A stretch of 64,000 bases of DNA from Spirochaetales bacterium (GCA_016934415.1 JAFGSW010000036.1:27571-91570), one strand, 5' to 3'; numbered from the stretch's first letter, positions 52,048 to 63,900 are shown. Notes: generated by a model not told the origin, from the sequence alone. Translations and numbers: made by a program.

Positions 52048-53537
52048 TTTTTGACCTCGGACGGCCGAGCCGACTTCTCTTCGTGAAACTCGCTTAAGTG
52101 CGCGGGGGTGGCGGTATCGTAGGCGGCCACGGCGAAGAAATAGAGTTTGCCGTTGGTAAGACCGGAGAGTTCGAAGGTGGTGACGTTCCCCACGTCGATC
52201 GGGGATTTTCCTTCGGCGGCGCCTTCGCCCAGGTAATTGAGCGGGGCCTCGCCGTAAAATACGAAATAGCCCTTCACGTCGTCCTCGACGACCGGCTTCC
52301 AGGAGAGCGTCACTTTGCCGTCCCCGGCAACCGCTCTTAAGTCGGCCGGGCTCGGCGGAGCCAGGGCCGGCTCGTAGACGATGTCGATGGAGAAGAGGCG
52401 AGGCGAAACTTCATTGCCGCCGTCCGGGAAAAACTCGACCATCAGCTGAACGTAGCGCCCCGTGAGTCCGTTGCCGAACGACTTTCCCGGCACGAAGGGG
52501 CGCCAGTCGCCTTTCAACCGCTCGAAGGTGTCGAAAGAGTCCGAAGCGCGGATGTAGAAGTCGATTTCGGTATCGCCCGGCTGGTCGAGGAGGGCGTTCA
52601 CCCTTTTTACCACCGTGCCGGTGGAGCCGAGGTCGAAGACGCGGCTCGTGGCGCGCCCGCGCGCCTCCGAGTACCGGTGAAGGAGTGGAGTCTTCACGTA
52701 CTCGGCGCTCACCCGCAGCTCGTCCATGAAACCGGTGAACCGGGGGGCCACGGAGAGCGACGAATGCTCGGCCTCGCCGATCAAGGGCACGCACGCCTGG
52801 GAAGACTCCAGACCGGAGACGGTCGTGTAGCGGGTCCCGGCGGGAACGTCGTCCACCAGGTATTCCAGGATCCCTTCCCGGTTGTTGAAACGGAGGAGGT
52901 GGTGTCTCCACCGGCGCGGGATCAGGCTCTCCACGCTCTCAAGCTCGAAGCGGAAAGGCTCACCGGTGGCGGGGGTGAAAAGGTTTTCGAACGTCCACAC
53001 CAGGGTGCGCCGCCGCACCCGGCACTCGAGGGTCTGGGGGATGAGTTTCCCGCCGTAGCGTCGATAGCCTTTCCAGGCGAAGACGACTTCCCCGTCGGCG
53101 AGGGCGGCCGGATAGAGCCAGAACTCGATTGAAAAATCGGTCCAGACCGAGCCGGGGCCGAAAAGCGCGCCGGAGAGGGGTTCGAGGACGATCCCGCCAT
53201 TTCCGGAAAACACGCCCGCCCCTTTCCCGAATTTGGCGTATTTTTCGTTTACGCCCGCCGACGATGAGGTAATCGAATAGTGCCCGGTCTCCTCACGTAA
53301 AGGCGGGGAATTGAAATGAAGCAGGAGGTCCGTCGAGGGCCCGACCGGATATTCGCTGTCCGCGAGGCATAAATCGGCAAAGCCTCCCCGCCCCGGAAGC
53401 GCGGTAAGGCCCTCGATTTTCGGGAAAGCCGCCCACTGTTCCCCCCCGCCCAGGGCGATGGTCCGGTCGCGGGCGAAGAGCGGGCCTCCGGCGACGACGA
53501 GCAAAGCTGCCATAATGACGCGAAAACGGATTTTCAT
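52044..53537 (-). CDS. Secreted LamG-like/fibronectin type III protein
   Basis: 497 residues with a signal peptide (VIMAALLVVAGGPLFA). Residues about 85-265 form a concanavalin/LamG-like fold (FNSPPLREETGHYSIT; FGPGSVWTDFSIEFWLYP; RFTGFMDELRVSAEYV), and about 395-490 a fibronectin type III domain (PADLRAVAGDGKVTLSWKPVVEDDVKGYFVFY; FELSGLTNGKLYFFAVAAYD). Probably an exported adhesin-like or structural protein. It is the first gene of the operon leading to the TPR, HDOD and MBL genes, which is odd because the others look cytoplasmic. Confidence 0.8.
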   Translation of the reverse strand: MKIRFRVIMAALLVVAGGPLFARDRTIALGGGEQWAAFPKIEGLTALPGRGGFADLCLADSEYPVGPSTDLLLHFNSPPLREETGHYSITSSSAGVNEKYAKFGKGAGVFSGNGGIVLEPLSGALFGPGSVWTDFSIEFWLYPAALADGEVVFAWKGYRRYGGKLIPQTLECRVRRRTLVWTFENLFTPATGEPFRFELESVESLIPRRWRHHLLRFNNREGILEYLVDDVPAGTRYTTVSGLESSQACVPLIGEAEHSSLSVAPRFTGFMDELRVSAEYVKTPLLHRYSEARGRATSRVFDLGSTGTVVKRVNALLDQPGDTEIDFYIRASDSFDTFERLKGDWRPFVPGKSFGNGLTGRYVQLMVEFFPDGGNEVSPRLFSIDIVYEPALAPPSPADLRAVAGDGKVTLSWKPVVEDDVKGYFVFYGEAPLNYLGEGAAEGKSPIDVGNVTTFELSGLTNGKLYFFAVAAYDTATPAHLSEFHEEKSARPSEVKK

Positions 53538-53629
53538 ACTTCTCTCTCAATTATCGGCATATCGACCTTTTTTCTAACCGCGGTTTATCAATCTTACACT
53601 TACAATTGAAAAATATCCATAAATTTTAT

Positions 53630-53658
53630 TTGACTCCACCCCTCAGCGGGGTTAAAAT
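53630..53658 (+). promoter_or_regulatory. Sigma70-type promoter of larB-larC
   Basis: TTGACT, 17-base spacer containing CCCCTCAGCGGGG (a small stem), TAAAAT. Expected start about 53665. Confidence 0.6.
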
Positions 53659-53665
53659 GAATCGT

Positions 53666-53787
53666 GCTGAAAAAGACGCAGGCGTATAAGCCCGTGCGTC
53701 TCATTCCGGTTTCATTCTCAGACAGGATCTTTTTTCACTCCCAGCCTGGAAAAGCGCGGGGGGAGTCGGCCGTCGGTCTTTTTCAGC
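53666..53787. repeat. MITE-like element with 12-base terminal inverted repeats
   Basis: GCTGAAAAAGAC (53666-53677) and its exact reverse complement GTCTTTTTCAGC (53776-53787) flank 98 bases with no coding sense. The ends resemble the CTGAAAAAG and GTTGAAAAAG palindromes elsewhere in this window. It lies between the larB promoter and start codon and would lengthen the leader. Confidence 0.6.
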
Positions 53788-53810
53788 GTTCCCGATTTAT
53801 TTGGACCGAT

Positions 53811-54563
53811 ATGTGGGACGATAAACTGAAAGACATCCTTGCTCACATCTCCCAAAAAAAACTGGATCCGGCGGAGGCGCACGCCAAAATCATGGAGATG
53901 ATTTCCCTCGAGCTCGGCGTGGCCGAAGTGGACGTGGCGCGCCATGTGCGGACGGGATTTCCGGAGGTGGTCTTTTGCCCGAACAAGACCGATGACGATA
54001 TCGCCTCCATCGTCAAGGCCCTCACCGCTTTTCACGAAACCGTGCTCTGCACCAAGGCCCGTCCGTCGACGTTCGCGCTTCTTTCTCGGGAACATCCGGA
54101 AACAAGGTATTACGAAAAAAGCGGCGCCATCGTCATCGGAAAATTGAAGGAGGGAACGGGCAAGGTCTCGGTCGTGTGCGCCGGCACCTCCGACATTCCC
54201 GTGGCCGAGGAAGCCGCGGTCACGGCGCGCTGTCTGGGCGCCGCGGTGGACACGCATTGGGACGTGGGCGTGGCCGGCCTCCATCGCCTGCTTTCCAAAA
54301 TCGCCGATCTGCGCCGGAGCCGCGCCATCGTGGCCGTGGCCGGCATGGACGGCGCCCTGCCCTCGGTCCTGGCCGGCCTCGTGAGCTGTCCCGTCGTCGC
54401 GGTGCCCACCTCCGTCGGCTATGGGGCGAGCTTCGGCGGCGTGGCCGCCCTCCTCACCATGCTCAACTCGTGCGCTCCGGGCGTGGCCTCCGTCAACATC
54501 GACAATGGGTTCGGCGCGGGATACATCGCCTCGCTCATCAACAAGAGAGGGGAGGGCGATTGA
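53811..54563 (+). CDS. larB: LarB (nickel-pincer cofactor biosynthesis; PurE-like)
   Basis: About 250 residues from ATG 53811 (MWDDKLKDIL); the 49 codons ahead in the track ORF fall in a repeat and are not LarB-like. The PurE-type domain is clear: VVCAGTSDIPVAEEAAVTARCLGAAVDTHWDVGVAGLHRLL and VAGMDGALPSVLAGLV...VPTSVGYGASFGG. LarB carboxylates nicotinic acid adenine dinucleotide at the start of NPN cofactor synthesis. It overlaps larC (TTG start) by 4 bases. larE is not in this window. Confidence 0.92.
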   Translation: MWDDKLKDILAHISQKKLDPAEAHAKIMEMISLELGVAEVDVARHVRTGFPEVVFCPNKTDDDIASIVKALTAFHETVLCTKARPSTFALLSREHPETRYYEKSGAIVIGKLKEGTGKVSVVCAGTSDIPVAEEAAVTARCLGAAVDTHWDVGVAGLHRLLSKIADLRRSRAIVAVAGMDGALPSVLAGLVSCPVVAVPTSVGYGASFGGVAALLTMLNSCAPGVASVNIDNGFGAGYIASLINKRGEGD

Positions 54564-55651
54564 TCTTCCTCGATTTCAAGCCCGGAGTCACGTTTTCGCT
54601 GCTCTTGAAAGCCATGGCCGAAACGGCCGGGGAGGAGTCTGCCGAACTGCGCGCCCGGCGCCCCAACGCCGACGGGCCGCTTGCCTCTCTCTGGTCCAAA
54701 GCCTGGGCCGAATCCTCGATCGACGGCCTCATCCGCGTCCTGCAATCGGGCTGCCGGACCCTGCCGCCCGTCACGCTGAAAACCGCGGAAACGCCCGAAG
54801 GGGTGAACCGGGACGAGCTCACGGCCCTTTTTGCGCTCGCGGGCGCCGCTTCCATAGACCCCTTCGAATTCTCTGCTTATATTTCTATCTCGATGTTAGC
54901 AGGGCGGGACGCACCGGAGCGGCGGTTGCTCGTTCCTGTCGTCGGCGCCGATTCGCCCGAGGCGGTCTTTTCCATTTTGCAGAATACGGCCGTGGTCATA
55001 AACCCCCAAGCGGAAATCATTTCTCCTTTTCTCGCCGCATCTATAAGGACGCGTTTCTCTCCGTTCGCCCGGCGGGCGGAGGGGGGGCGATTCCTCAAGG
55101 CCCTCACCTGGACGGATCCGCTCGCGCCCGGGTCACTGGCCCGGGCCTTCTTCTACGATGAGGCGGGTTCCGAGACGGATGAGGATGTAGTCGCGGTCAT
55201 CGAGGCCAATCTCGACGACATGACGCCGGAAATCCTGGCCCGAGCCGTGCAGGTCCTCATGGAGAACGGCGCGCTCGATTGCGCAGTGGATGAGATCGGC
55301 ATGAAAAAGGGACGAATCGGTTTCAAGCTGGAAGTAATGGCCCGGCCCGAAGACCGGACGAAGATGGAGGAGCTTCTCCTCCTCCACACCTCGACGTTCG
55401 GCGTGCGTACGACGCTGGCCGAACGGCGCGTTCTGAAAAGGAAAACGGAGTATTTCGAATCGTCCTACGGCCGCTTGCGCGTGAAACGGGGATATTTTCA
55501 CGGGAAATGCGTCAGGGCCGTCCCCGAATACGAGGACGTGGCGGCCATAAGCGAGCAGAGCGGCGTCCCGCTCATCCGACTTTATGCTGATGTCGCGGCG
55601 GAAATCGCCCGAGAATCAACGTATCGGCAGGGGCCGTCCGCCAAGGAGTAA
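54560..55651 (+). CDS. larC: LarC-family nickel insertion protein with divergent N-terminus
   Basis: About 363 residues from a TTG that overlaps the larB stop and follows GAGGGGAGGG; the track start at 54176 lies inside larB. The C-terminal LarC part is well kept (EANLDDMTPEILARAV; DEIGMKKGRIGFKLEVMARPE; LLLHTSTFGVRTTLAERRVLKRK). The N-terminus reads LIFLDFKPGVTFSLLLKAM where LarC usually has FDCFSGISGDM, so that Asp-Gly motif is missing. LarC inserts nickel into the pincer nucleotide used by lactate racemase and LarA-like enzymes. Activity of this divergent copy is uncertain. Confidence 0.85.
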   Translation: MIFLDFKPGVTFSLLLKAMAETAGEESAELRARRPNADGPLASLWSKAWAESSIDGLIRVLQSGCRTLPPVTLKTAETPEGVNRDELTALFALAGAASIDPFEFSAYISISMLAGRDAPERRLLVPVVGADSPEAVFSILQNTAVVINPQAEIISPFLAASIRTRFSPFARRAEGGRFLKALTWTDPLAPGSLARAFFYDEAGSETDEDVVAVIEANLDDMTPEILARAVQVLMENGALDCAVDEIGMKKGRIGFKLEVMARPEDRTKMEELLLLHTSTFGVRTTLAERRVLKRKTEYFESSYGRLRVKRGYFHGKCVRAVPEYEDVAAISEQSGVPLIRLYADVAAEIARESTYRQGPSAKE

Positions 55652-55653
55652 AT

Positions 55654-57075
55654 GTGACCAAGAAGGAATTCCCCAAAATCCACTTTTACGATCATGATGT
55701 CGTGGAAATTTACACGCAAACCTGGCACTGGATGAAGGATTTCTGGAAAGCGGGCACGCACAGAAACGGCCTCTGCTCCAAGTATTTCAATTTCCCGACG
55801 AACGGCCGGATCAACCAGTTCGAAGCGATATTTTCGACCTTCTTCCTCGTCTACAGCAACAAGGTGTTCCCGGTCCACCCCGTGCTGGATAACTTTTACG
55901 CCAAGCAGGAGACGGACGGGGCCATCCGGGGCGAATACGACGAGACCACCGGCAAACCGATTTTATCCAAGAAAAACCCGCAGGGAGTTCTCCCGCCGCT
56001 TTTTTCCTGGGCCGAGTACAACATGTATCACAAGACCGGGTACAAGAAGCGCATCAAGGAAATCATGCCCAAGCTCGAGAAGTACTACAACTGGCTGGAA
56101 GCGAACTTCAAATGCCAAAACGGGCTCTATTCGGTGCCCCTGGCGGCGACCACGATGGAAAACTCTCCCCGCGGCGACGCCCATTACCCGATCGACTTCA
56201 ACTGCCAGCAGGCGATCAACACCCTCTACATGGCCCACTTGAGCGACATCCTGAACGACAAGGACAAGAGCTACCGCTATAAACGCTATTATTTTTCGCT
56301 CAAGACGCGGATCAATTCCCTCATGTGGAACAATACCGACGGTTATTACTACGACCTCGACAAGAAGGACAAGCAGATCAAGGTGAAATCCATCGCCTCG
56401 TTCTGGCCCCTCCTCGCCGAGATCCCGACCGAGGAAAAAGCCGCCAAGCTCATCGCCCACCTGGCCAACCCCAAGCAGTTCGGGCTCGAGAACCCGTTCC
56501 CGACGCTGTCCGCCAAGGACAAGAATTTCGAAAAAACCGGCTACGGCTACCGGGGATCGGTGTTCCCGCCCTTCACCTACATGGTGATCAAGGGACTGGA
56601 AAAATACAACCGCCACGACCTGGCGAGGGAATGCACCATCCGCCATCTTTACATGGTGATGGATACCAAATACCCGGACAATGAGAAGGGCGAATCGCTC
56701 TGGGAGGCCTACCAGCCCCTCCAGGCGGGAATCGCCAAGTGGCCCAAAAGGGAAAACTTCCCGCGCCGGCGCTTTCTCCCCTATGCCGCCCTGTCCACCG
56801 TGGCGCTGGTCATTGAGAACCTCGTCGGCCTGGTGATTTCCTTGCCCCGCAAGACCGTCGATTGGATCGTCCCGACCCTGGAAATCATGGGAATCGAGGA
56901 CCTGTCATTGCGGCGCAATCTCATCACGATTTTAAGCAACAAGAGCGCGCGCGGTTGGGAAATCAAGCTGGAATCGGAAAAGCTGTATTATTTCACGATT
57001 CACATCATCGGGCAGAAGAAAAAGACCCTGCCCATTCCTTCTGGGAAATGCTCGCTGTTGATTGAGAAAATATAA
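55654..57075 (+). CDS. GH63/GH37-like (alpha/alpha)6 glycosidase, cytoplasmic
   Basis: 473 residues, no signal peptide. Repeated barrel helices with family-like segments: NPQGVLPPLFSWAEYNMY, TMENSPRGDAHYPIDFNCQQAINTLYMA, YGYRGSVFPPFTYMVIKGLEKY (compare WRGPVWP in GH63), and LWEAYQPLQ. This suggests a GH63 or GH37 (trehalase-like) hydrolase acting on alpha-glucosides such as mannosylglycerate or trehalose inside the cell; the substrate cannot be told. Starts GTG after AAGGAG, 3 bases after larC, so part of that operon. Confidence 0.75.
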   Translation: MTKKEFPKIHFYDHDVVEIYTQTWHWMKDFWKAGTHRNGLCSKYFNFPTNGRINQFEAIFSTFFLVYSNKVFPVHPVLDNFYAKQETDGAIRGEYDETTGKPILSKKNPQGVLPPLFSWAEYNMYHKTGYKKRIKEIMPKLEKYYNWLEANFKCQNGLYSVPLAATTMENSPRGDAHYPIDFNCQQAINTLYMAHLSDILNDKDKSYRYKRYYFSLKTRINSLMWNNTDGYYYDLDKKDKQIKVKSIASFWPLLAEIPTEEKAAKLIAHLANPKQFGLENPFPTLSAKDKNFEKTGYGYRGSVFPPFTYMVIKGLEKYNRHDLARECTIRHLYMVMDTKYPDNEKGESLWEAYQPLQAGIAKWPKRENFPRRRFLPYAALSTVALVIENLVGLVISLPRKTVDWIVPTLEIMGIEDLSLRRNLITILSNKSARGWEIKLESEKLYYFTIHIIGQKKKTLPIPSGKCSLLIEKI

Positions 57076-59257
<2,182 letters not shown>

Positions 59258-59299
59258 CCCCGCAGTCTCCGCACCCGCTCGCTCTCAAGGAGTCGACGA

Positions 59300-61732
59300 A
59301 TGACCGAAAGCAAAGAAAAGGTAATACCGGTTCCGATAGAGGACGAGATCAAGGACTCGTACCTCAATTACGCGATGTCGGTCATCGTGAGCCGCGCCCT
59401 GCCGGACGTCCGGGACGGGCTCAAGCCCGTGCACCGGCGCATCCTCTTCGCCATGAACGAGATGGGGCTGCGCTCAAACACCGCCTACAAGAAAACCGGC
59501 CGCATCGTCGGCGACGTGCTCGGCAAATACCACCCCCATGGCGACCTCTCCATCTACGACGCGCTCGTGCGCATGGCCCAGGACTTCTCGCTCCGCTACA
59601 CGATGGTGGACGGACAGGGGAATTTCGGCTCCATCGACGGCGACCCGCCGGCCGCCATGAGGTACACGGAAGCGCGCCTGGCCAAGGCCGCCGAGGAAAT
59701 GCTCCTCGACATCAACAAGGACACGGTCGATTTCGGGCCCAACTACGACGACTCCCTCGAGGAGCCGCTCGTCCTGCCCGCCGCCCTGCCGTTCCTGCTC
59801 ATCAACGGGGCGAGCGGCATCGCCGTCGGCATGGCCACCAACATGCCGCCCCATAACCTGCGCGAGATCGCGGAAGCCGTGGTGGCCCTCATCGACACCC
59901 CCGACATGAGCCCGGCCCAACTCATGGAGATCGTCAAGGGTCCGGACTTCCCGACCGGAGGCATTATTTACGGGCGGCAGGCGATCAAAGAGGCGATCGA
60001 GACCGGCCGGGGACGGATCCTGGTTCGCGCCCGGGTGGTGCTCGAGGAGCTCAAACAGGGGAAAGAGGCGATCATCATCACGGAAATCCCCTACCTGGTG
60101 AACAAATCGGCGCTCATCATCCGCATCGCCGACCTTATCAAAGACAAGAAAATCGATGGCATCACCGACATCCGCGACGAGTCCGACCGGAACGGGATCC
60201 GGGTGGTGATGGAGCTGCGGCGCGGCGCCGTGCCGAAGATCATTTTAAACCAGCTCTTCGCCAATACCCAGATGCAGGTCGCGTTCAGCGTCAACAACAT
60301 CGCTCTCGTGAACGGGCGCCCTCAGATCAACACCCTGAAGGACCTGCTCGGTTTTTTCATCCGGCACCGGCGGGAGATCGTCACCCGGCGGAGCAGATTC
60401 GACCTGAAAAAAGCCGAGGAGCGCGCCCACATCCTCGAAGGCCTGAAGATCGCCCTCGAAAACATCGACGAGGTGATCGCGCTCATCAAGCAATCCCAGA
60501 CCGTCGACATCGCCCGGGCCGCCCTCGTCAAACGCTTCACGCTCTCGGAGATCCAGGCCCAGGCCATCCTCGACATGCGCCTGCAGCGGCTGACCGGCCT
60601 CGAGATGCGGAAAATCATCGACGAACTCAAGGAAGTGTTGGCCCTCATCGCCTATCTGAAAGACCTCCTCTCGAGCGAACGGAAGATATTAAACGTGGTC
60701 AAGAACGAGACGATCGAACTCTCCAAGAAGCACGGCGACGACCGGCGTACGGAGATCGTGGACGATGAGGTGGAGAAAATGGAAATCGAAGACCTCATCC
60801 CCGAAGAGGACATGGTCGTCCTCATCAGCAATCGCGGACTTTTTAAGCGTCTCCCCCTCTCCGCCTACCGGCGCCAGAATCGGGGCGGCCGCGGTTCCTC
60901 GTCCTCGAGCCTGACGAGCGAAGATTTCATTACCACGATTTTCATCGCCTCCACCCACGATTACGTCCTTTTCCTCACGAGCGCCGGCAAGGCTTACTGG
61001 ATCAAGGTCCACGAGATCCCCGAGGGCTCCAAGGTCTCGCGCGGGCAGAGCATCAAGACGTTCCTGGCCGTGGGAGACAGCGAGGACATCACGGCCTTCA
61101 CCCCCATCACCGGATTCAACGAGACGTCCTATATCTTCATGGCCACGCGCGCCGGCATCGTGAAGAAAGTGAAGACGAGCGAGTTCGCCAACGCGCGCCA
61201 GCGGGGCATCGCCGCCATCAACCTCGACGAGGGCGACCGGCTGATCCAGGCCACTCTCTCCAAAGGCGACGGGGACATCGTGCTGGTGACCGCGAAAGGG
61301 CTGGCTCTGCGCTTTTCAGAAAAAACCGTCCGCCCCACCGGCCGCTCCTCGCACGGCGTGACCGGCATTAAGTTGGGGTCGGAGGACGCGGTCATCGGGG
61401 CGTTCCCGGTCGTGCCGGACGAAGAGATGGTCGTCATCAGCGAGTTGGGATACGGAAAACGCATCAGCTACGAGCTCTTCAGCCCGCACGGCCGGGCCAC
61501 CCGCGGCCAGCTGTGCTATAAAGTGAGCTCCAAAACAGGGCGGTTGACGGCCGCGCTTTCGGTCGCCAAAGTCGACGACCTGATCTGCATCACGTCCCAG
61601 GGCAATACCATCAAATTGAAGCTGCAAAGCGTCCCGGCGCTGGGGAAGACCGCGGTCGGCGTTCGAATTGTGGAAGTGATGGAGGACGATCGGGTGGTCG
61701 GAATCGCCCGGGAAGAAAAAGAAGAAGAGTAG
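59300..61732 (+). CDS. gyrA: DNA gyrase subunit A
   Basis: 810 residues. Winged-helix/tower breakage-reunion domain with catalytic Tyr in [12 protein letters not shown], and six-bladed C-terminal domain with a GyrA-box-like [12 protein letters not shown], which separates it from ParC. The quinolone-determining loop reads [17 protein letters not shown]; where E. coli has Ser83 this protein has Leu, while Asp87 is kept. An SD AAGGAG precedes the ATG. It follows gyrB by 42 bases. Confidence 0.98.
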   Translation: MTESKEKVIPVPIEDEIKDSYLNYAMSVIVSRALPDVRDGLKPVHRRILFAMNEMGLRSNTAYKKTGRIVGDVLGKYHPHGDLSIYDALVRMAQDFSLRYTMVDGQGNFGSIDGDPPAAMRYTEARLAKAAEEMLLDINKDTVDFGPNYDDSLEEPLVLPAALPFLLINGASGIAVGMATNMPPHNLREIAEAVVALIDTPDMSPAQLMEIVKGPDFPTGGIIYGRQAIKEAIETGRGRILVRARVVLEELKQGKEAIIITEIPYLVNKSALIIRIADLIKDKKIDGITDIRDESDRNGIRVVMELRRGAVPKIILNQLFANTQMQVAFSVNNIALVNGRPQINTLKDLLGFFIRHRREIVTRRSRFDLKKAEERAHILEGLKIALENIDEVIALIKQSQTVDIARAALVKRFTLSEIQAQAILDMRLQRLTGLEMRKIIDELKEVLALIAYLKDLLSSERKILNVVKNETIELSKKHGDDRRTEIVDDEVEKMEIEDLIPEEDMVVLISNRGLFKRLPLSAYRRQNRGGRGSSSSSLTSEDFITTIFIASTHDYVLFLTSAGKAYWIKVHEIPEGSKVSRGQSIKTFLAVGDSEDITAFTPITGFNETSYIFMATRAGIVKKVKTSEFANARQRGIAAINLDEGDRLIQATLSKGDGDIVLVTAKGLALRFSEKTVRPTGRSSHGVTGIKLGSEDAVIGAFPVVPDEEMVVISELGYGKRISYELFSPHGRATRGQLCYKVSSKTGRLTAALSVAKVDDLICITSQGNTIKLKLQSVPALGKTAVGVRIVEVMEDDRVVGIAREEKEEE

Positions 61733-61752
61733 CCGTTTTCAAAATTCCAAAA

Positions 61753-61773
61753 CCGATGGACTGATATCATCGG
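61753..61773 (-). terminator. Possible terminator of the GH3 gene
   Basis: On the minus strand just after the GH3 stop, stem CCGATG...CATCGG followed by TTTTGG and AATTTT. Weak stem; no T run on the gyrA side. Confidence 0.4.
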
Positions 61774-61775
61774 AT

Positions 61776-63644
61776 TCATTTCAATCCATAACCATACGGA
61801 AAAAGGACGCCCCGTCCGACCGTTTTGCTCAACGGTACGGCGGCCATCGATTTCGGCCAGGTGAAGGACAATTTCCCGGAAAAAGAATAATCTCCGAACA
61901 TGACTTCGGCCACACCCGCGCCTTCGGTTCCCGGGAGCCAGGCGGCCACGATTGCGTCGGCCAGGGGGAGAATTTGATCGATGATGATCGGCCGGCCGGA
62001 GAGAATGATCACGACAAGCTTCGCGCAGGAGCGGCGTACTCGTCGTACGATTTCAACTTGATCCTTGGGGAGTGAGAGATCGGCGCGGTCGCCGAGTCCT
62101 TCGGCATAGGGTTTCTCACCCACCACCACGATTCCGACGGCCGCTTTCCCCGCCGTTTCAAAATCCCCGTAGGCCTTGTATCGAACCGCGGAGTCTCGCG
62201 CCAGGACAGATCGGATTCCCGAAAGAATCGTCGTTCCCTCTGTCATGGCCCCCGTTCCACCCTGCCACTCGATGGTCCACCCGCCGCACTGGCTCCCCAG
62301 ATCGTCGGCCAGCGGGCCGGCCACCAGAATTTCCGGAAGGTCCCGGGACAGGGGGAGGGCGTCCGCGTTTTTCAGCAGCACGAGTGATTTTCTCACCGCC
62401 TCCCGCGCCAGGGCCCGATGCGCGTTCGACCCGACGATGGGGAGGAGATCGCGGTTGGCGAACGGCCGCTCAAACAGGCCAAGCTCGAACTTGACCCGGA
62501 GGATGCGCCGCACCGCGTCATCGATCCGTTCGATCGAAACGTCCTTCGCTTCGACCGCTTTTTCAAGGGCTGAGCCAAAACTCCGCGCATCGAACGGGAT
62601 CATGATCATATCGAGACCGGCATTGATCGACGTCACTACCTGACTGTAGTAGTCGCCGCCGAGCTGGTCGATCGCCTTCCAGTCTGAGACGAGGAATCCG
62701 GAAAATCCCAACTCGCCCTTGAGCACGTCCGTGAGCAGATATTTGTGCGCATGCATTTTCATTTCCCGCCAGCTCGAGAAAGAGACCATGATGCAACGGG
62801 CTCCCTCTTTGACTGCTTCGGCATAAGGAGGAAGGAACAAACGCCTGAGCGTCTTCTCGTCGCATTGGGTGATTCCCTGATCGAGCAGGAACTTTCCGCC
62901 CGCGTTCGAAAGCCCTGCCAACCAGGCCGTGCCTCCGTCCCCGATAAAATGTTTGGGTGTGGCGAGTACCGTGGAAGGCGCGCCGAACCCGTTCCCGTTA
63001 TCATTCTGCTGTCCTCGTAAAAAGGCCGCTGCCAACTCCGTCACGAGGGTCGTATTTTCGCTGAAGCCCTCATACGTGCGTCCCCAGCGAATGTCCTGCG
63101 GCACGGCCACGCACGGGGCGAAATTCCAGGTCACGCCCGTGGCGCGCATTTCGATCGCCGTCATGCGGCCTATTTTTTCGGCCAGGTCCGTATCGCGCGT
63201 CATCCCCAGACCGATATTGTGGGGAAAGATGACGGTGCCTTTGACGTTATTGTGGCCGTGTACGGCATCGGCGCCGTAGAGGAGAGGAATGCCCAGGCGG
63301 GTTTTGAGCGCCTGTCGCTGGAAAGCGTCGGTCATGTCGGCCCAGGACTCGGGAGTGTTCGGCAGGGGATATCCGCCGCCGCCGCTCAACACCCCGCCGA
63401 GCAGATACTCGGAAATCGTGTTAAGACGAACACTGTTTTTCTCGACCAAAGTCATTTGACCTATTTTTTCCTTGAGAGTCATCCGGGACAGAAGATCGGT
63501 CACCCGGTCCTCGATCCCGACGTTCGGGTCTTTATAGACGATCGAGTTCGATATTTTTTGTTCGATTGATTGGCACGTAAGCCCCGCAGCGCTCAAAAGG
63601 ATCAATATCAAAATCTGAGGAATACCCGGCTTTCTTCGCTTCAT
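61776..63644 (-). CDS. GH3 beta-glucosidase-like lipoprotein
   Basis: 622 residues. Lipoprotein signal (ILILILLSAAGLTCQS). GH3 N-terminal domain with AVHGHNNV, TLVTELAAAFLRG, LATPKHFIGDGGT and the nucleophile Asp in GFLVSDWKAIDQL, then the C-terminal alpha/beta domain (SLVLLKNADALPLSR; GGWTIEWQG). GH3 enzymes release glucose or other monosaccharides from the ends of beta-linked oligosaccharides. Envelope-anchored, so it probably processes imported or extracellular fragments. SD AAGGGG. Convergent with gyrA. Confidence 0.93.
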   Translation of the reverse strand: MKRRKPGIPQILILILLSAAGLTCQSIEQKISNSIVYKDPNVGIEDRVTDLLSRMTLKEKIGQMTLVEKNSVRLNTISEYLLGGVLSGGGGYPLPNTPESWADMTDAFQRQALKTRLGIPLLYGADAVHGHNNVKGTVIFPHNIGLGMTRDTDLAEKIGRMTAIEMRATGVTWNFAPCVAVPQDIRWGRTYEGFSENTTLVTELAAAFLRGQQNDNGNGFGAPSTVLATPKHFIGDGGTAWLAGLSNAGGKFLLDQGITQCDEKTLRRLFLPPYAEAVKEGARCIMVSFSSWREMKMHAHKYLLTDVLKGELGFSGFLVSDWKAIDQLGGDYYSQVVTSINAGLDMIMIPFDARSFGSALEKAVEAKDVSIERIDDAVRRILRVKFELGLFERPFANRDLLPIVGSNAHRALAREAVRKSLVLLKNADALPLSRDLPEILVAGPLADDLGSQCGGWTIEWQGGTGAMTEGTTILSGIRSVLARDSAVRYKAYGDFETAGKAAVGIVVVGEKPYAEGLGDRADLSLPKDQVEIVRRVRRSCAKLVVIILSGRPIIIDQILPLADAIVAAWLPGTEGAGVAEVMFGDYSFSGKLSFTWPKSMAAVPLSKTVGRGVLFPYGYGLK

Positions 63645-63679
63645 GCAAACCCCTTACAGGAAAAATGAGATTTTACAGC

Positions 63680-63740
63680 AGGCTGTTGGATAAACCGTGT
63701 TTTCCGCTTCGCGGAAAACCAGCGGTATTTCCAACAGCCT
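63680..63740. repeat. Nested long palindrome
   Basis: Outer arms AGGCTGTTGGA and TCCAACAGCCT (perfect), inner stem GTTTTCCGC-TTC-GCGGAAAAC (perfect), with partial pairing between. The outer ends resemble the GCTGTTGAAAAAG motif of the other repeats. Confidence 0.75.
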
Positions 63741-63847
63741 CCATAGATAAAAACCAGAAATTACCGGAACTCATTATATGATATTTTTCATGGTTTTTCT
63801 GGCTATTTTTACATAATTCCTTATATCCCGAATAGACTCCGGTAATT

Positions 63848-63900
63848 TCATTTATCGGGTTGTTGAAAAAGCTCAACTTTTTCAACAACCCGATAAATGA
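63848..63900. repeat. Perfect 24-base inverted repeat, GTTGAAAAAG family
   Basis: Stem of 24 perfect base pairs (ending GTTGTTGAAAAAG) around the loop CTCAA. The 25-base core is identical to that at 19097-19121. Confidence 0.85.

Larger units (their letters stand above)
53538..53810. other. Divergent intergenic region with larB promoter and a repeat insertion
   Basis: 273 bases: a palindrome AACCGCGGTT (53576-53585), the larB promoter, and a 122-base segment bounded by perfect 12-base inverted repeats. No gene was seen here; the track start of larB at 53664 lies inside the repeat. Confidence 0.6.

Noticed and set aside
53664-53810. 49-residue N-terminal extension of LarB
   Set aside because: It lies in a segment flanked by perfect inverted repeats and is not like LarB; ATG 53811 fits the family.
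54176-54559. N-terminal 128 residues of the track ORF for larC
   Set aside because: This portion is the shifted frame of larB; the true larC start is the TTG that overlaps the larB stop.
63673-63888. 71-residue ORF at the window end
   Set aside because: Its codons are the palindromic repeats (MLKKLSFFNN also appears in the repeat near nadE), so it is not a gene.
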